This document shows positions 1 to 9,900 of a DNA stretch of 25,196 nucleotides, one piece after another (the first letter of the stretch is position 1; every line of letters starts with the position of its first letter). A program made the position numbers and the translations under genes. The stretch is from Mangrovibacterium sp047972415 (GTDB taxonomy: Bacteria; Bacteroidota; Bacteroidia; Bacteroidales; Prolixibacteraceae). The stretch is taken from the NCBI GenBank assembly GCA_047972415.1, contig JBKEAN010000203.1, positions 1 through 25,196 on the forward strand, written 5' to 3'. A model generated the notes under the pieces. That model ran no database searches. It was not told the origin of the DNA and saw only the letters and a program-made list of their open reading frames with translations.

Positions 1-434
1 ATCTGCGAGCTTTGTGCCTTCTTCCCTTTGTTGGTCACGGTCCAGCGCACATAGCTAATTAAATCGTTTTCGGGTTTAAAACCGGCGGGTACCGAGTAGG
101 CCTCGAGTTTCCAAACCAGCTCGTTTTCATTCAGGGTGTAGCCAATTACCGGAATGTAGTCGTTCGTGAGTTCAACAACACGCTTGGTCGCCGGCTTCAG
201 TTGTTCTCCATACAAAAACTCGACGGCGTAAAAGGCATTCGAAAAAATACCGCCATCGGTAAGGCCCATGGCCTCGGGGCAATCTTTAAAGCCCAACTGA
301 TCGAGCGAGCGGGAGTAATAACTAAAGGGACCGGCCTTCTCTTCGGCAATGCCCACGGTAACCTGGGCAAAAGCGGCTGTACCCAGAGCCATTGCTCCGG
401 CCACCACACTGACTATTTTTGAAAATCGGGTCAT
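1..434 (-). CDS. Secreted protein of unknown function, N-terminal 144 residues, cut by left edge
   Basis: An open frame runs from an ATG at 434 to the window edge without a stop. The first residues form a clear signal peptide (basic MTRFSK, hydrophobic stretch, cleavage likely after AAFA before QV). The mature part begins with VTVGIAEEKAGPFSYYSRS and later has beta-rich segments with many aromatic residues, ending in an Ig- or sandwich-like stretch with YVRWTVTNKG. I do not recognise the family with confidence; an N-terminal beta-sandwich of a glycosidase of the six-hairpin type is possible. It starts only 9 bp after the stop of the GH43-like gene, so it is very likely the next gene of the PUL operon and acts in the periplasm or at the cell surface. 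Function is inferred from context only. Confidence 0.6.
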   Translation of the reverse strand, partial: MTRFSKIVSVVAGAMALGTAAFAQVTVGIAEEKAGPFSYYSRSLDQLGFKDCPEAMGLTDGGIFSNAFYAVEFLYGEQLKPATKRVVELTNDYIPVIGYTLNENELVWKLEAYSVPAGFKPENDLISYVRWTVTNKGKKAQSSQ

Positions 435-443
435 ATTTGATGC

Positions 444-1508
444 TTATTTTGTTTCGTTACTCTTGAGTTTAATGTGCACGTTGTAGCTTCGCAGCACACT
501 GTCGGGGCCTAATTCCTGTGCAGCACAAAACAGCATAGCGGGTCTGCCGTCCTTGTCAAACCACAATTGAGGCCGTTCCAGGTGGTTTAGCTTGGTAATG
601 GTGCTGTCGTCCCAGGCAATTTGTACCTTCGACACCACCGGGTGTTCAGACGCCTTCCAGTTAATGCCGTCAGCCGACTGGAACAAGGCGAGACCATGGT
701 AGCCAATGTAGTCGCCATACTGGTCGTCAACAATGGCATAATAGGTGCTGTCTTGAAACCACAGAAAGGGATCCTCGGCCGTTGCCTCGCTCAAAATAGG
801 CTCGGCAGCGATGGTAAAGGGACCATCGGGTGCGGGTGCCGTGGCAACGCATTGCACGGAGGTGAAACCTTCAATCTGCGCCCAGTTTTCGGGTCTCGAT
901 TTAAATATCATCAGGTAAGTTCCATCGCGGCCTTGGCACACCGAGGGGTTGGTTACGTAGCCGTGGGCTGCTTTTCCCTCCTGTATGTCAATAAGCGGAG
1001 TTTCACTAATGGTCCAGGGACCTGTGGGCGAGTCGGCCACGGCCACGCCGATGCGTTGCGAAAAGATGGCATTCTGCCATTCGCCCATGCCGAAATCGCG
1101 GCTATCCTGCGAAACAAAATACAGGTAATACTTGTCGCCAAACTTCTTAATGTGCGGGTTATGGGCATTTAAGGCATCCCAATGGCCGGCTCCGCGCCCC
1201 TTCAATACCGCCCCTTTTACGCTGTAAGGCCCTTCTGGATTGGGCGCTGTAGCGTAGGCGATTTCCGATTTCAGCACCCACGAGTTGAATGGATCCGACT
1301 TGGGCCAGCGGCTAAAAAACAAGTGGCAGGTATCGTCATCGGTGCGAACCATGGACGCGCCCCAAATCCAATAATCGTCTGACTTTAACACAGAGCTTTT
1401 GGAGACCGGCTGAATCATTTTCTCAAAATCCAGCGCTTGCTTTGGGGCCTGCGGCCTGGAACAGGCCATTACCATCGTAAAAACTAAGAAGATAGCAATA
1501 TTTTTCAT
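444..1508 (-). CDS. GH43/GH117-like five-bladed beta-propeller glycosidase, lipoprotein
   Basis: This 354-residue protein has a lipoprotein signal with lipobox VMAC and acylated Cys16, so it should sit in the outer membrane or the periplasmic face. The mature part shows repeated propeller-like blades: WIWGASMV, EIAYATAPNPEGPYS, HNPHIKKFGDKYYLYFVS, VAVADSPTGPWT, NPSVCQGRDGTYLMIF and EDPFLWFQDSTYYAIVDD. Such blade motifs, with acidic residues at blade starts, are typical of GH43, GH32 and GH117-type hydrolases, which cut terminal or internal sugars with three carboxylates. The exact family cannot be assigned by eye. It follows the GHL6-like gene by 210 bp and precedes the partial secreted gene by 9 bp. 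Together with sulfatase and SusCD it belongs to a sulfated-glycan PUL. The fold call is fairly safe; the substrate is unknown. Confidence 0.8.
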   Translation of the reverse strand: MKNIAIFLVFTMVMACSRPQAPKQALDFEKMIQPVSKSSVLKSDDYWIWGASMVRTDDDTCHLFFSRWPKSDPFNSWVLKSEIAYATAPNPEGPYSVKGAVLKGRGAGHWDALNAHNPHIKKFGDKYYLYFVSQDSRDFGMGEWQNAIFSQRIGVAVADSPTGPWTISETPLIDIQEGKAAHGYVTNPSVCQGRDGTYLMIFKSRPENWAQIEGFTSVQCVATAPAPDGPFTIAAEPILSEATAEDPFLWFQDSTYYAIVDDQYGDYIGYHGLALFQSADGINWKASEHPVVSKVQIAWDDSTITKLNHLERPQLWFDKDGRPAMLFCAAQELGPDSVLRSYNVHIKLKSNETK

Positions 1509-1668
1509 GAATTATTTATTATTGTTAATTAAAAACAAAAATTGCATAGCTCGTACCTGCCTAGTTCTTGTGCGGTACAATTTGTTCGTTACAGATTAAG
1601 TACACATCACTGCTGCCCGCTTGGCAAAAAAACCGATAAGCATCAAGCTGTCAACAGATTGTGGCAAG

Positions 1669-1688
1669 CCCTGTTTTTTCGAACAGGG
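1669..1688 (-). terminator. Stem-loop downstream of the GHL6-like gene
   Basis: CCCTGTT (1669-1675) pairs perfectly with AACAGGG (1682-1688) around a six-base loop. It lies about 30 nt after the stop of the gene ending at 1719 and within the 210-bp gap to the GH43-like gene. There is no T-run on either strand right after the stem, so it may be an RNA-processing or stability hairpin rather than a classical intrinsic terminator. Confidence 0.4.
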
Positions 1689-1718
1689 AGCCCATCCTCT
1701 GCAAACCGAGAGGAGTAG

Positions 1719-3629
1719 CTAGCGCTTCTCTGGTTTGCTCTTATAAACCAACTCTATCAGCGCGGCATTCTGAAATTGGGGTACATCAAGTTTCAATACC
1801 CCTTTCTTTAGGACGTATGGCAAAGTCTTACCAGTTACAACATCGCGAACCAGCACGGGTTTGTCCGTTCTGTTCACGTGCAGCACAGCTTTGGAAACCG
1901 GGTTCGGCTTCTTCGTCAAAGCAGCACGCTCGGCTCCCTCCTGCTTTGTTTTAGCCCCTATGACAATCCACTCCAAACTATTGCTGTACGAAGCCAGATA
2001 GCGGGTGGTATCGGATTGTTGTTTTATGAAATAATTGACGTAATAAAAACCGGATCCGTTGGTGGTACTAAGTACCGGTGCCGAAGCTGCTTTTGCGAAA
2101 AGTGCGGACAGCTCTTTTCCGGCTTGCGCTTCCTCTGCTCCTCCTAAATGCCATTTCCAATTGGCTTGTTGGGCAATGACGGTACCCCCCTGTTGTTTGA
2201 AGGCATCAATTTGCTGTTTCATGCCCTCAGTCAAATAATTGGAATTGGCCAGAAACAGCACTTTGGCTCCTTGAAAGAAGCCTTGCTCCAATTGCGAGCG
2301 GCTAATTACGCCCACCGGCAAATGCTGTGTCTGAGCAAGGGCATAGGCTCCGTAAAAAGGCGACAAAAAGTTGATCCATCCGTCAGCCTCAGTACCCAGG
2401 TGCTTCTCCAGCGCCTTCTCGTCGAAGTAAATCAAGAGCCACGGCAAAGGCTTGGTGCCCGCGAATGCCGGCGACACCCGGTTCCCGTAGTCCACAGCTG
2501 CCTTCATGTTCCTATCGGGTGCGAGCGGCTCATACAGATCCAGGTTGGCGATGTTCCCAAACGATATGATGCCGGCTGTAATGGCTTCGGCCTGCTCCAC
2601 GGGCGCGTTGTTCATGCCGTGTATCCAATAGTGTGCCGGTCGGCCATCCGCAATGTCGCGCGAAAAAGTGTAACTCAAGCCGCGCCATAGTTCCGCATTG
2701 GGTGCTGCAATCCCTTTAGGTACCAACCTCAGGGTACGCATCGGAATTTCCGGTTCCGTTTTGTGAGCATCGGCCAATTGGTACAAATCGGTATTCAAGT
2801 GCCTGTCAACTAACTTAGGTAGGGTATTGGAGCCGATTAACAACACAAATTCAGGGTTCACGGCTTTAAGCGCCTGGCGCCATTGGTCAAAACCCTCCAC
2901 CACCGATTGGTTATTGAAATTCTGGTACTCCTTATATAAGTCGCTATGGATGTCAATAGATTCAGGTGCTTCTTTCCCGGTAAGGGATTTAAACTTTTCG
3001 CGACAATAGCTGCACCAGCAGCCTTCGCGGGGCATATGCACCTCATCGAAATAAATGCCGTCGCCACCCATTTGGGCAAACTCGACCAAACGGATCTGAA
3101 TGCTGTCCAGCGCTGGCGAGTTGTAGCACACCTGAGTACCCCTTCCTTGCTTCACAACAGGGTTTCCTTCGGGGTCCTTACATACATAGGCGGGATAATT
3201 ATCGCGCAAATAGGCATCGGTGTAGTGGTTGTAGTAGCCAATCATCCGGCAATTGTTCCGGTGGGCTTCCTCTACCGCTTCTTTTACAATATTGCGCGTG
3301 TTGGCCAAACTGGTCCAGGCGCCCCACTCACTTTTCCAGTGGTTGGGCCCTTCGTCGGTTTTAATGTGGCGGGTAAAGGTATTGGCGCCCAGTTTCCGGA
3401 CAACTTTTTCGGCCCAGTGACCGAATATGGAATCGTCGGGATTTTTGTAAAACCCTGTCGAAACCCGCGAATGCAGCTGTACCCTTTGCGAATTAAACCA
3501 TTCGGGTTGCTGGTAAGTTTCGCCTTCGGTTGTATGGTTCACTAATGCCGGCTGGGCACCTAGTTCAAACGAGCTAAACGTAACAGCCAGGCATGAATAA
3601 ACCAATATCAAATTCAATAACCTCTTCAT
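1719..3629 (-). CDS. Secreted GHL6/GH42-like TIM-barrel glycosidase-fold protein with C-x-C-x2-C motif
   Basis: I start at the ATG at 3629 (MKRLLNLILV), because an upstream ATG at 3668 would put 13 extra residues before a normal signal peptide; cleavage is likely near ELGA-QP. The 636-residue product has an N-terminal TIM-barrel-like region: a strand with MIGYYNHYTDAY (about 129-140), then GGDGIYFDEVHMP (188-200) whose acidic pair D195/E196 sits where barrel hydrolases carry catalytic or binding acids, followed at once by CWCSYC (204-209). This D-then-Cys-cluster pattern is known from hypothetical glycosyl hydrolase family 6 (GHL6) and proteins with a GH42 trimerization domain; the middle (about 370-500) looks like that flavodoxin-like trimerization domain. 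It begins 47 bp after the sulfatase stop. Activity is not established for the family, so it is called by fold and PUL context. Confidence 0.75.
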   Translation of the reverse strand: MKRLLNLILVYSCLAVTFSSFELGAQPALVNHTTEGETYQQPEWFNSQRVQLHSRVSTGFYKNPDDSIFGHWAEKVVRKLGANTFTRHIKTDEGPNHWKSEWGAWTSLANTRNIVKEAVEEAHRNNCRMIGYYNHYTDAYLRDNYPAYVCKDPEGNPVVKQGRGTQVCYNSPALDSIQIRLVEFAQMGGDGIYFDEVHMPREGCWCSYCREKFKSLTGKEAPESIDIHSDLYKEYQNFNNQSVVEGFDQWRQALKAVNPEFVLLIGSNTLPKLVDRHLNTDLYQLADAHKTEPEIPMRTLRLVPKGIAAPNAELWRGLSYTFSRDIADGRPAHYWIHGMNNAPVEQAEAITAGIISFGNIANLDLYEPLAPDRNMKAAVDYGNRVSPAFAGTKPLPWLLIYFDEKALEKHLGTEADGWINFLSPFYGAYALAQTQHLPVGVISRSQLEQGFFQGAKVLFLANSNYLTEGMKQQIDAFKQQGGTVIAQQANWKWHLGGAEEAQAGKELSALFAKAASAPVLSTTNGSGFYYVNYFIKQQSDTTRYLASYSNSLEWIVIGAKTKQEGAERAALTKKPNPVSKAVLHVNRTDKPVLVRDVVTGKTLPYVLKKGVLKLDVPQFQNAALIELVYKSKPEKR

Positions 3630-3676
3630 TATTAATTTAGTTTGAATGTGCATGATCACCGAACTCAACCGAGTGA

Positions 3677-5191
3677 TTATCTTGTTTTCAATTGCACACT
3701 ACTTGTTGTTTCGTATTTGCCGAGTTCCTTTTTCAGCTCTTCTACTTTTTTCGGGTTCTTCAGGTACAAATTATGCTGTTCTTCCGGGTCAGCCTTCATG
3801 TTGTACAGTTGTCCCAGCGGGTCTGTTTCTTCTCCGGGGCTTGTCCAGCCACCCGAGCCGCGACAGTCAATGTATTTCCAATCGCCTTTGCGGATAGCAA
3901 ACTTTCCTTGAATAGAATGGTGGATAACCGGAGCCCGATCTGTATTCTTCTTCTCTTTACCCAATAATGCAGGTAGAAAACTGTAACTATCTTCACCTTC
4001 GTTATTTCCGAGTGAAACATTCAGAATATTAGCACAAGTAGCCATCCAGTCCGTAGTACAGATCACTTCTTTTGATTGACTTCCGGGTTTGATTCGAGCC
4101 GGCCATTTCACAATAAACGGGATATGATGTCCGCCATCCCACGCATCGGATTTACGCCCGGCATAGATGTAATTGGCGTGGTGTTTCCATTCTTCAATGT
4201 CAGTTACACGCCAATCGGAAGCATTATCGCTTGTGAATACAATAATTGTATTATCGCTGATGCCTGCTTTTTCGGTTGCTTCAACAATGCGGTTTACTTC
4301 GTCGTCAACCTGCATCACAAAATCGCCGTAACGGCCCGCTCCCGATTTACCCTGGTATTTCTCGGCAGGAAGCCAGGGCGTATGAGGTGCAGTTAGTGCA
4401 AAATATAGGAAGAAAGGCCTGTCCTGGTTGGCTGCTTTGCCAATATATTCAACTGCCTTGTCGGTAAAATGATCGAGCGTGTTATTAATGTCGAAGCCGG
4501 CAGCCATTTCACCTTCGCGGTAAAACACACCCCGTTCGGTGTTTACACCAGCCAGTTGTTGTGTTACCGGAGCGGTTACTTTTTGGTTTTCCAAATAAAC
4601 ATACGGGGCCATATCCAGCGAGCCCGGAAGAATGTATGAATATTCAAATCCTACTGAGTTTGGCCCTGCTGTAACCGGTTTGGTATAGTCGCAATTTGTG
4701 CTGGGTTCGGTCACCCAGTTTTCTTTTTGAACAAAAAGAGGTTTGTCCTTTTCTTTCTTTTGCCATCCCAGCCCCAGGTGCCACTTTCCGATACAGGCTG
4801 TTTGGTAGCCTTGTTTATCCAGGAACGACGCGAGCGTTGTGCGACCTTCTTCAATAAGTGCCGGCGAATAGCCAAAAAGAACGCCCTGCTTCAATTCCGA
4901 GCGGTAGCAATAACGTCCGGTTAAAATGCCGTAACGGGTTGGTGTGCAAACTGCCGAATTTGAATGTGCATCCAAAAACGAAATGCCCTCCGATGCCAGG
5001 CGATCAAGTTGCGGGGTAGCAATCTTGCTCTTGGTATTCAGCGCTTTGATATCGCCGTAGCCAATGTCGTCGGCAAGGATAAAAATAATGTTCGGTTTAG
5101 GTTCACTTCCTCCTGGCTTTTGCCCGGTAACTGTTGTACTGAGAATTGACAGTGCCAGTAAGCTAAGGAAACTGATTGTTGAAAAGTTCAT
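3677..5191 (-). CDS. S1-family arylsulfatase, periplasmic
   Basis: The 504-residue protein starts with a signal peptide (cleavage near VTG-QK). The N-terminal metal-binding signature ILADDIGYGD (D41, D42) is followed by the type I sulfatase motif C82-T-P-T-R, whose Cys would be converted to formylglycine, and by the second signature around GKWHLG. Downstream TSDNASDW supplies the expected Asp-Asn metal ligands. It would hydrolyse sulfate esters from a glycan in the periplasm, typically an exo-acting step in degradation of marine or host sulfated polysaccharides. An anaerobic-type or FGE maturase must be encoded elsewhere; none is in this window. It lies 188 bp after susD, beyond a stem-loop, and begins the run of PUL enzymes. 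The subfamily and the position of the sulfate removed cannot be told by eye. Confidence 0.95.
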   Translation of the reverse strand: MNFSTISFLSLLALSILSTTVTGQKPGGSEPKPNIIFILADDIGYGDIKALNTKSKIATPQLDRLASEGISFLDAHSNSAVCTPTRYGILTGRYCYRSELKQGVLFGYSPALIEEGRTTLASFLDKQGYQTACIGKWHLGLGWQKKEKDKPLFVQKENWVTEPSTNCDYTKPVTAGPNSVGFEYSYILPGSLDMAPYVYLENQKVTAPVTQQLAGVNTERGVFYREGEMAAGFDINNTLDHFTDKAVEYIGKAANQDRPFFLYFALTAPHTPWLPAEKYQGKSGAGRYGDFVMQVDDEVNRIVEATEKAGISDNTIIVFTSDNASDWRVTDIEEWKHHANYIYAGRKSDAWDGGHHIPFIVKWPARIKPGSQSKEVICTTDWMATCANILNVSLGNNEGEDSYSFLPALLGKEKKNTDRAPVIHHSIQGKFAIRKGDWKYIDCRGSGGWTSPGEETDPLGQLYNMKADPEEQHNLYLKNPKKVEELKKELGKYETTSSVQLKTR

Positions 5192-5339
5192 TGCATTTGA
5201 ATTAGTTAAATAAAAGCCTCATCCCTTCACGATAGTTTTCGTACCCGGGTTACGCAAGTTTATCGACCGGATACATCTTATGCTATTACTTGTGCAGTAT
5301 GTACCCAATCAAGCAGCTAAATTTATGAAAAGATTGATA

Positions 5340-5360
5340 GGGGCACCAGCACAGCGCCCC
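5340..5360 (-). terminator. GC-rich stem-loop after susD (attenuator or terminator)
   Basis: GGGGC (5340-5344) pairs with GCCCC (5356-5360); the stem can extend inward to 8 pairs with two G-U wobbles around a 5-nt loop. It lies 20-40 nt after the susD stop on the minus strand and is followed by a weakly T-rich stretch (TATCAATCTTTTC). A hairpin here could partly stop transcription so that susCD is expressed above the downstream enzymes, or protect the susCD message 3' end. Confidence 0.5.
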
Positions 5361-5379
5361 CATCATCTACCTTTTCTCA

Positions 5380-6918
5380 TCAATAGCCTGGATTCTGATC
5401 GGCCACTGTAATATTTGGGTTGATGGCCATCTCCGAAGTGGGGATAGGCATCAGTTCCATTTTTGAATAATAAACCGTCCATTGGCTTTCGTTGAATTTG
5501 GTGTAAGCAGCAATATTGACGGCATTTTTCCAATATTTATAGTACGAATCGCCATTGCTGCGCTTCATGCGGGTTTGGTCGAACCAGCGTTGCGACTCGC
5601 CATAAAGTTCGATACCCCGCTCGCTGGATACGGCATCGCGAAATTCATCCTGAGACAAACCCGTAGCTAAGCTAACTGCATTCGAACGTGTCCGAACCTC
5701 GTTAAAAGCCGCATAGGCAGCATCTGTCGGACCATCGTTGATTTCATTTTCCACTTCCGCTTTCATCAACAAAATATCGGCATACCGGAGTATGTACAGG
5801 TTGTTGTCGTAGTTGCGGTCGTTGTTGTTTGTAGGGTCTTTGTACTTACTTACCGCTGGCCCCTGTGCTGCAACTGCTTTATTTAAAGGATACCGCTTAA
5901 CTAACGCACCAGTAGCCGAGTTCGAGTTGACATATTGGGTAATAAAAATCAGGTTTCTATTATCGCTTTTATAGTCACCGGTGGTATAACGGTCGTAAGT
6001 AGCATGTTCCACGCGCATCTGTCCTTTGGGATGATCGGGATTAGCGGTATAGCCAAGTGTATTAAAGGCCGGAAGGTACCAGAAGGGGAGCAAGCTTCCC
6101 AGCGAGTTCTCGGCCGCAACGGCATCGTCTTTTTTAAATTGAATGGCGAAGATTTCCTCTTTATTATTTTCTTTGGCAATATCAAATACTTCGTCATAGG
6201 TATCCAATAAAGCATATACTTTCAATGCAATTACCTCATCAATCACAGTTTTGGCATCGTCCCATTTCTCTTCCGACATGTAAACTTTACCTAGTAAACC
6301 TAAAGCAGCACCTTGTGTTGGGTAGCCATAGTTGGTTTCGGTAACCGGCAGTATTTCTGCACAATATTTCAAATCTTCTTCAATATAGGCATACACTTCG
6401 GCCTTTGGTGTGCGGGCCGGGTACCAGGTATCTTCGTCAACACTGTATTCTTTAACCAATGGAATATCGCCCCAAAAACGCACGGCGTTGTACAAGTTAA
6501 GCGCGCGGACAAAACGGATACGTGCCAGCATCAACGGTTTATCATCATCGCTTATACCTTCGGAATTTTCGATGGCTTTAACAGCAAAGTTTGCCCTTCC
6601 GTGAAGGTTAAAAATGGCATTCCACAAATCGGTCACTACCGAGTTTGTTGGGACCAAATCATTATTATCAAACGGGGCAAATGCAGCACCTGGGTGGTAA
6701 CTTTCGTCGCTGGTAAACCCCGTGATATGGGTTAAAGCCCTTTTATAATAGTTTGGGATTGTCAACATCGAATAGATTCCCACCACTGCTTGGTTTCCCT
6801 CGGTGGCATTGTTGTAAAATGAATCGACGGTAAGTGAAGAATAAGATTTTTCTTCCAACAAATCGTTACACGAAACCAAAGAAACGAGTAACAGGTATAG
6901 TATGAATTTTTTATACAT
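5380..6918 (-). CDS. SusD/RagB-family outer-membrane glycan-binding lipoprotein
   Basis: The 512-residue protein has a lipoprotein signal ending in SLVSC (Cys17), then the typical SusD start NDLLEEKSYSSLTVDSFYNN. TPR-like helices follow (AVVGIYSML; LMLARIRFVRALNLYNAVRFWGDIPLV), with the conserved Arg-Ala-Leu-Tyr-Asn pattern and the C-terminal block ILRYADILLMKAEVENE and RGIELYGESQRWFD. Length matches the family. SusD proteins are surface-exposed lipoproteins that cap the SusC channel and bind oligosaccharide. It begins 6 bp after the susC stop, so translation is probably coupled. The Asn-rich region near KYKDPTNNNDRNYDNN is a variable loop. Sugar specificity cannot be read from the sequence. 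Confidence 0.95.
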   Translation of the reverse strand: MYKKFILYLLLVSLVSCNDLLEEKSYSSLTVDSFYNNATEGNQAVVGIYSMLTIPNYYKRALTHITGFTSDESYHPGAAFAPFDNNDLVPTNSVVTDLWNAIFNLHGRANFAVKAIENSEGISDDDKPLMLARIRFVRALNLYNAVRFWGDIPLVKEYSVDEDTWYPARTPKAEVYAYIEEDLKYCAEILPVTETNYGYPTQGAALGLLGKVYMSEEKWDDAKTVIDEVIALKVYALLDTYDEVFDIAKENNKEEIFAIQFKKDDAVAAENSLGSLLPFWYLPAFNTLGYTANPDHPKGQMRVEHATYDRYTTGDYKSDNRNLIFITQYVNSNSATGALVKRYPLNKAVAAQGPAVSKYKDPTNNNDRNYDNNLYILRYADILLMKAEVENEINDGPTDAAYAAFNEVRTRSNAVSLATGLSQDEFRDAVSSERGIELYGESQRWFDQTRMKRSNGDSYYKYWKNAVNIAAYTKFNESQWTVYYSKMELMPIPTSEMAINPNITVADQNPGY

Positions 6919-6924
6919 GGCGAA

Positions 6925-9900
6925 TTATTTTAAGGTTAGGTTAACACCGAATTTGAAGGTGCGGGGAATCGGATAAGCACCCAAATCGATACCAGGCGAT
7001 AAAGCTGTGCTTACACCGCGTATCTCGGGATCGTAACCTGAATAATTTGTGATAACAAATAAGTTTGATGCTGAAAAATAGGGTTTTACCGAGCTAATAA
7101 TCGATTTTCCTTTGGGTTTCCAGTCGTACGACAAGGAGATACTTTGCATGCGCAGGAAGGAACCGTCTTCAACATAACGATCTAAATAATCGGGATTAAC
7201 GGTTTTCATACTTGGTTTTGCGTAGGTGGCCGGTGTACTTTCGTCAACCCAACGGCCGTCAAACGCAGCTTGGGTTTGGCTGTAACGGCCGTCCCAAATA
7301 TTCATCCCTTCCCACACCATGCGGTTCAGGTTCAGTACATCGTTACCCAAGGTTCCGTTAAAAATCATACCCAAGCCAAAGTTTTTATAGTCAAAATTCA
7401 GGTTGAAACCAAAAATCAAGTCCGGCTCGGGGTTCCCAATCACCACTCGGTCGTCGTCGTTAATTTCACCGTCGCCCGACCAGGTAACTGTACCATCGTC
7501 GGCGGTAGTGGCCACTGTGGCCTGGTCAACGTAAATAATGTCGCCAGCCCCAGGTGCTACGCCCGATTTTGTAGGGGCATCAACAGCATCAGCTGCGGTT
7601 TGATAGATACCGTTTGTTTGGTAGCCATAAAATAAACCAACAGTTCCGTTCAGGTACGAAATACTGGGATAGCCACCATCAATACCACTAATGGCAGAAC
7701 CGTAGATATAATCATCTCCATCCAGGTATTTTACTTTCGACCTGTTTTGCGACAACGATACGCTTGCATTCAAGCGCATGTCCTGCTTACGAATAATGTC
7801 GCCGCCAATTTGCAATTCCCAACCCCGGTTTTGTACCTCACCTCCGTTAATAATTGTTCCGCTAGGGAAGCCACTGGTAACCGGAAGATCTTTGTTCAAC
7901 AAAAGATCCTTTGTACTTTTCTGATAGTAATCAGCAGTTAAGGTCAGGCGGTTATTAAACATGCCAAAATCGACCCCGATGTTTGCCTGGTAAGTTGTTT
8001 CCCAGCTTAATTTGTTGTTATAAAGAAACGGCAACGAAATAACCCCGGGCGCGAAGGTGTTGCTAACCGGGTAACGCGACCCTGTTTCCAACAAAGGGAT
8101 AATTGAAAGCGGATCGATTGCCTGGCTACCGCTGGCGCCATAACTCAAGCGAAGTTTCAAATCCGAAATCTTTTTCGCTTCGCTCATGAAATTTTCGTTT
8201 TTAATCTTCCATGCAAAAGCGGCCGATGGGAAAAAGCCCCATTTGTTACCCTTGGCAAAATGCGACGACGCATCGTAACGGCCATTAAAGGTGAATAAGT
8301 ATTTGTCGTCGTAGGTATAGTTCAACCGTCCGAAGAAGGAAAGTAAACCCCACTCCAAATGCAAAGCATCAGGCACTCCCACAACCGCTGCGTTTTTAAA
8401 ACTTTCGTAGCCAAGCGACGGAACGTCAAACCCCGAAGCCCTGTTCGATAAACTCCGGTATATCCATTTGTGGGCCGATTCGCCCAAAACGCCTGAAATG
8501 CGATGCTTTTCGTTTAGCGTAAAATCGTACGACAAGGTATTTTCATTCAGGTAGTCAAAATTTTCCTTGTCGCCACGAGCCACGATATTGTTCTGAAAAT
8601 CACCTTGCTGTGTACCTCTTCCCCAGAACGAGTTTCTCAAAGCATTAGAGTAATTGAAGCCAAAACTGCTTTTAAAACTCAACCATTTGGCCAGCTTAAT
8701 GTTGCCATAGAGGTTCGATTGGGCAAAGTTCAGACGTTGCTCGTCAATCGTATTCCGGATTTGGGTAATTGGGTTGTAGGGTGCTGAACCATCGTTAATC
8801 AAATCGTCCAGGTTGACATCGAAGTCTTCGTCCCATGCACTGTCGTATGGCCTGAATTGAACCGCCATCATAATTGGAGAGAAAAACCCGTTAATTCCCT
8901 TATTTGAGTAGGGAACAATGTTGGACATGGTGTTGCTGAAGTAAGTATCGGCGCCAATTTCCAAAAACTTGGTAGCCTCTACTTTTACGTTGCTGCGCAA
9001 TGAAATCCGCCGCTGATCCGAGTTGATAATTACCCCTTCAGTATCGTTATAGTTACCCGAAAAAGAGTAGTTCACCCCATTTTTTCCCCCGCGTATCGAC
9101 AGGTTAATGTCGCGTCCGATAGCCGTGCGGTACATCTGGTCCTGCCAGTTTACGTTCTTGGTGTAAATATCATACGACGATGGTTCTGACGGGTCTCCGT
9201 AAATCGTAGCTACCCCACTATTTACCGCTGCCTCATCCCGTAGCAGGGCATAATCTTTCGAATTGATGACATCAATCTTTTTCAATAGATCCGAAACCGA
9301 CTGACTCACACTAAGTTGAATGGTACTGGTCCCGATTTTCCCCTTTTTGGTGGTAATAATAATTACCCCATTTGCACCTCGCGACCCGTAAATTGCTGTT
9401 GCCGAAGCGTCTTTCAACACGTCGAACGATTCAATGTCGTTGGGGTTAATCATTGACAGGGGGCTTGGGGCCGGAGTGCTGCCCGATGATTCTGTTGAGG
9501 AATAGAATGCACTGGACGAGTTCATCTCAACACCATCAATAATATACAATGGTGCGTTGGATGCGTTCAACGAGTTTCCACCACGGATGGTCACATTTAC
9601 ATCGGCTCCCGGCGCACCGCCCGTAGTAGTAACCTGCACACCCGGAGTTGCACCCTGCAGCAATTGTTCAGTAGAACCAACGCTACGCTGTTCCAAGTCC
9701 TTGGTTGTAACGCGAGACACCGAACCTGTTAAATCCGATTTTTTGACCACGCCATAGCCGATAGCCACAACTTCGTCAATCGCATAGTCGTCATCTTCCA
9801 AATCAACGTTGATAACCGATTGGTTACCTACGGCAACTTCTTTACTTTTTTTCCCCATAAAGGAAAAAATAAGGGTATTGTCGCTACCAGGAACGTTAAT

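Noticed and set aside
621..1172. A 183-codon plus-strand frame over the GH43-like gene
   Set aside because: Antisense shadow of the propeller gene, whose lipobox and blade motifs are clear.
2148..2690. A 180-codon open frame on the plus strand inside the GHL6-like gene
   Set aside because: It is antisense to a convincing secreted glycosidase-fold protein and has no recognisable protein features; a shadow frame.
1560..5300. Similar GCACAAG[A/T]A[C/A]TAG motifs upstream of the GH43-like gene (around 1560-1572) and the sulfatase gene (around 5283-5295)
   Set aside because: An 11-of-13 match between two short intergenic stretches is expected by chance at a rate not far from one; no third clear copy before susC.
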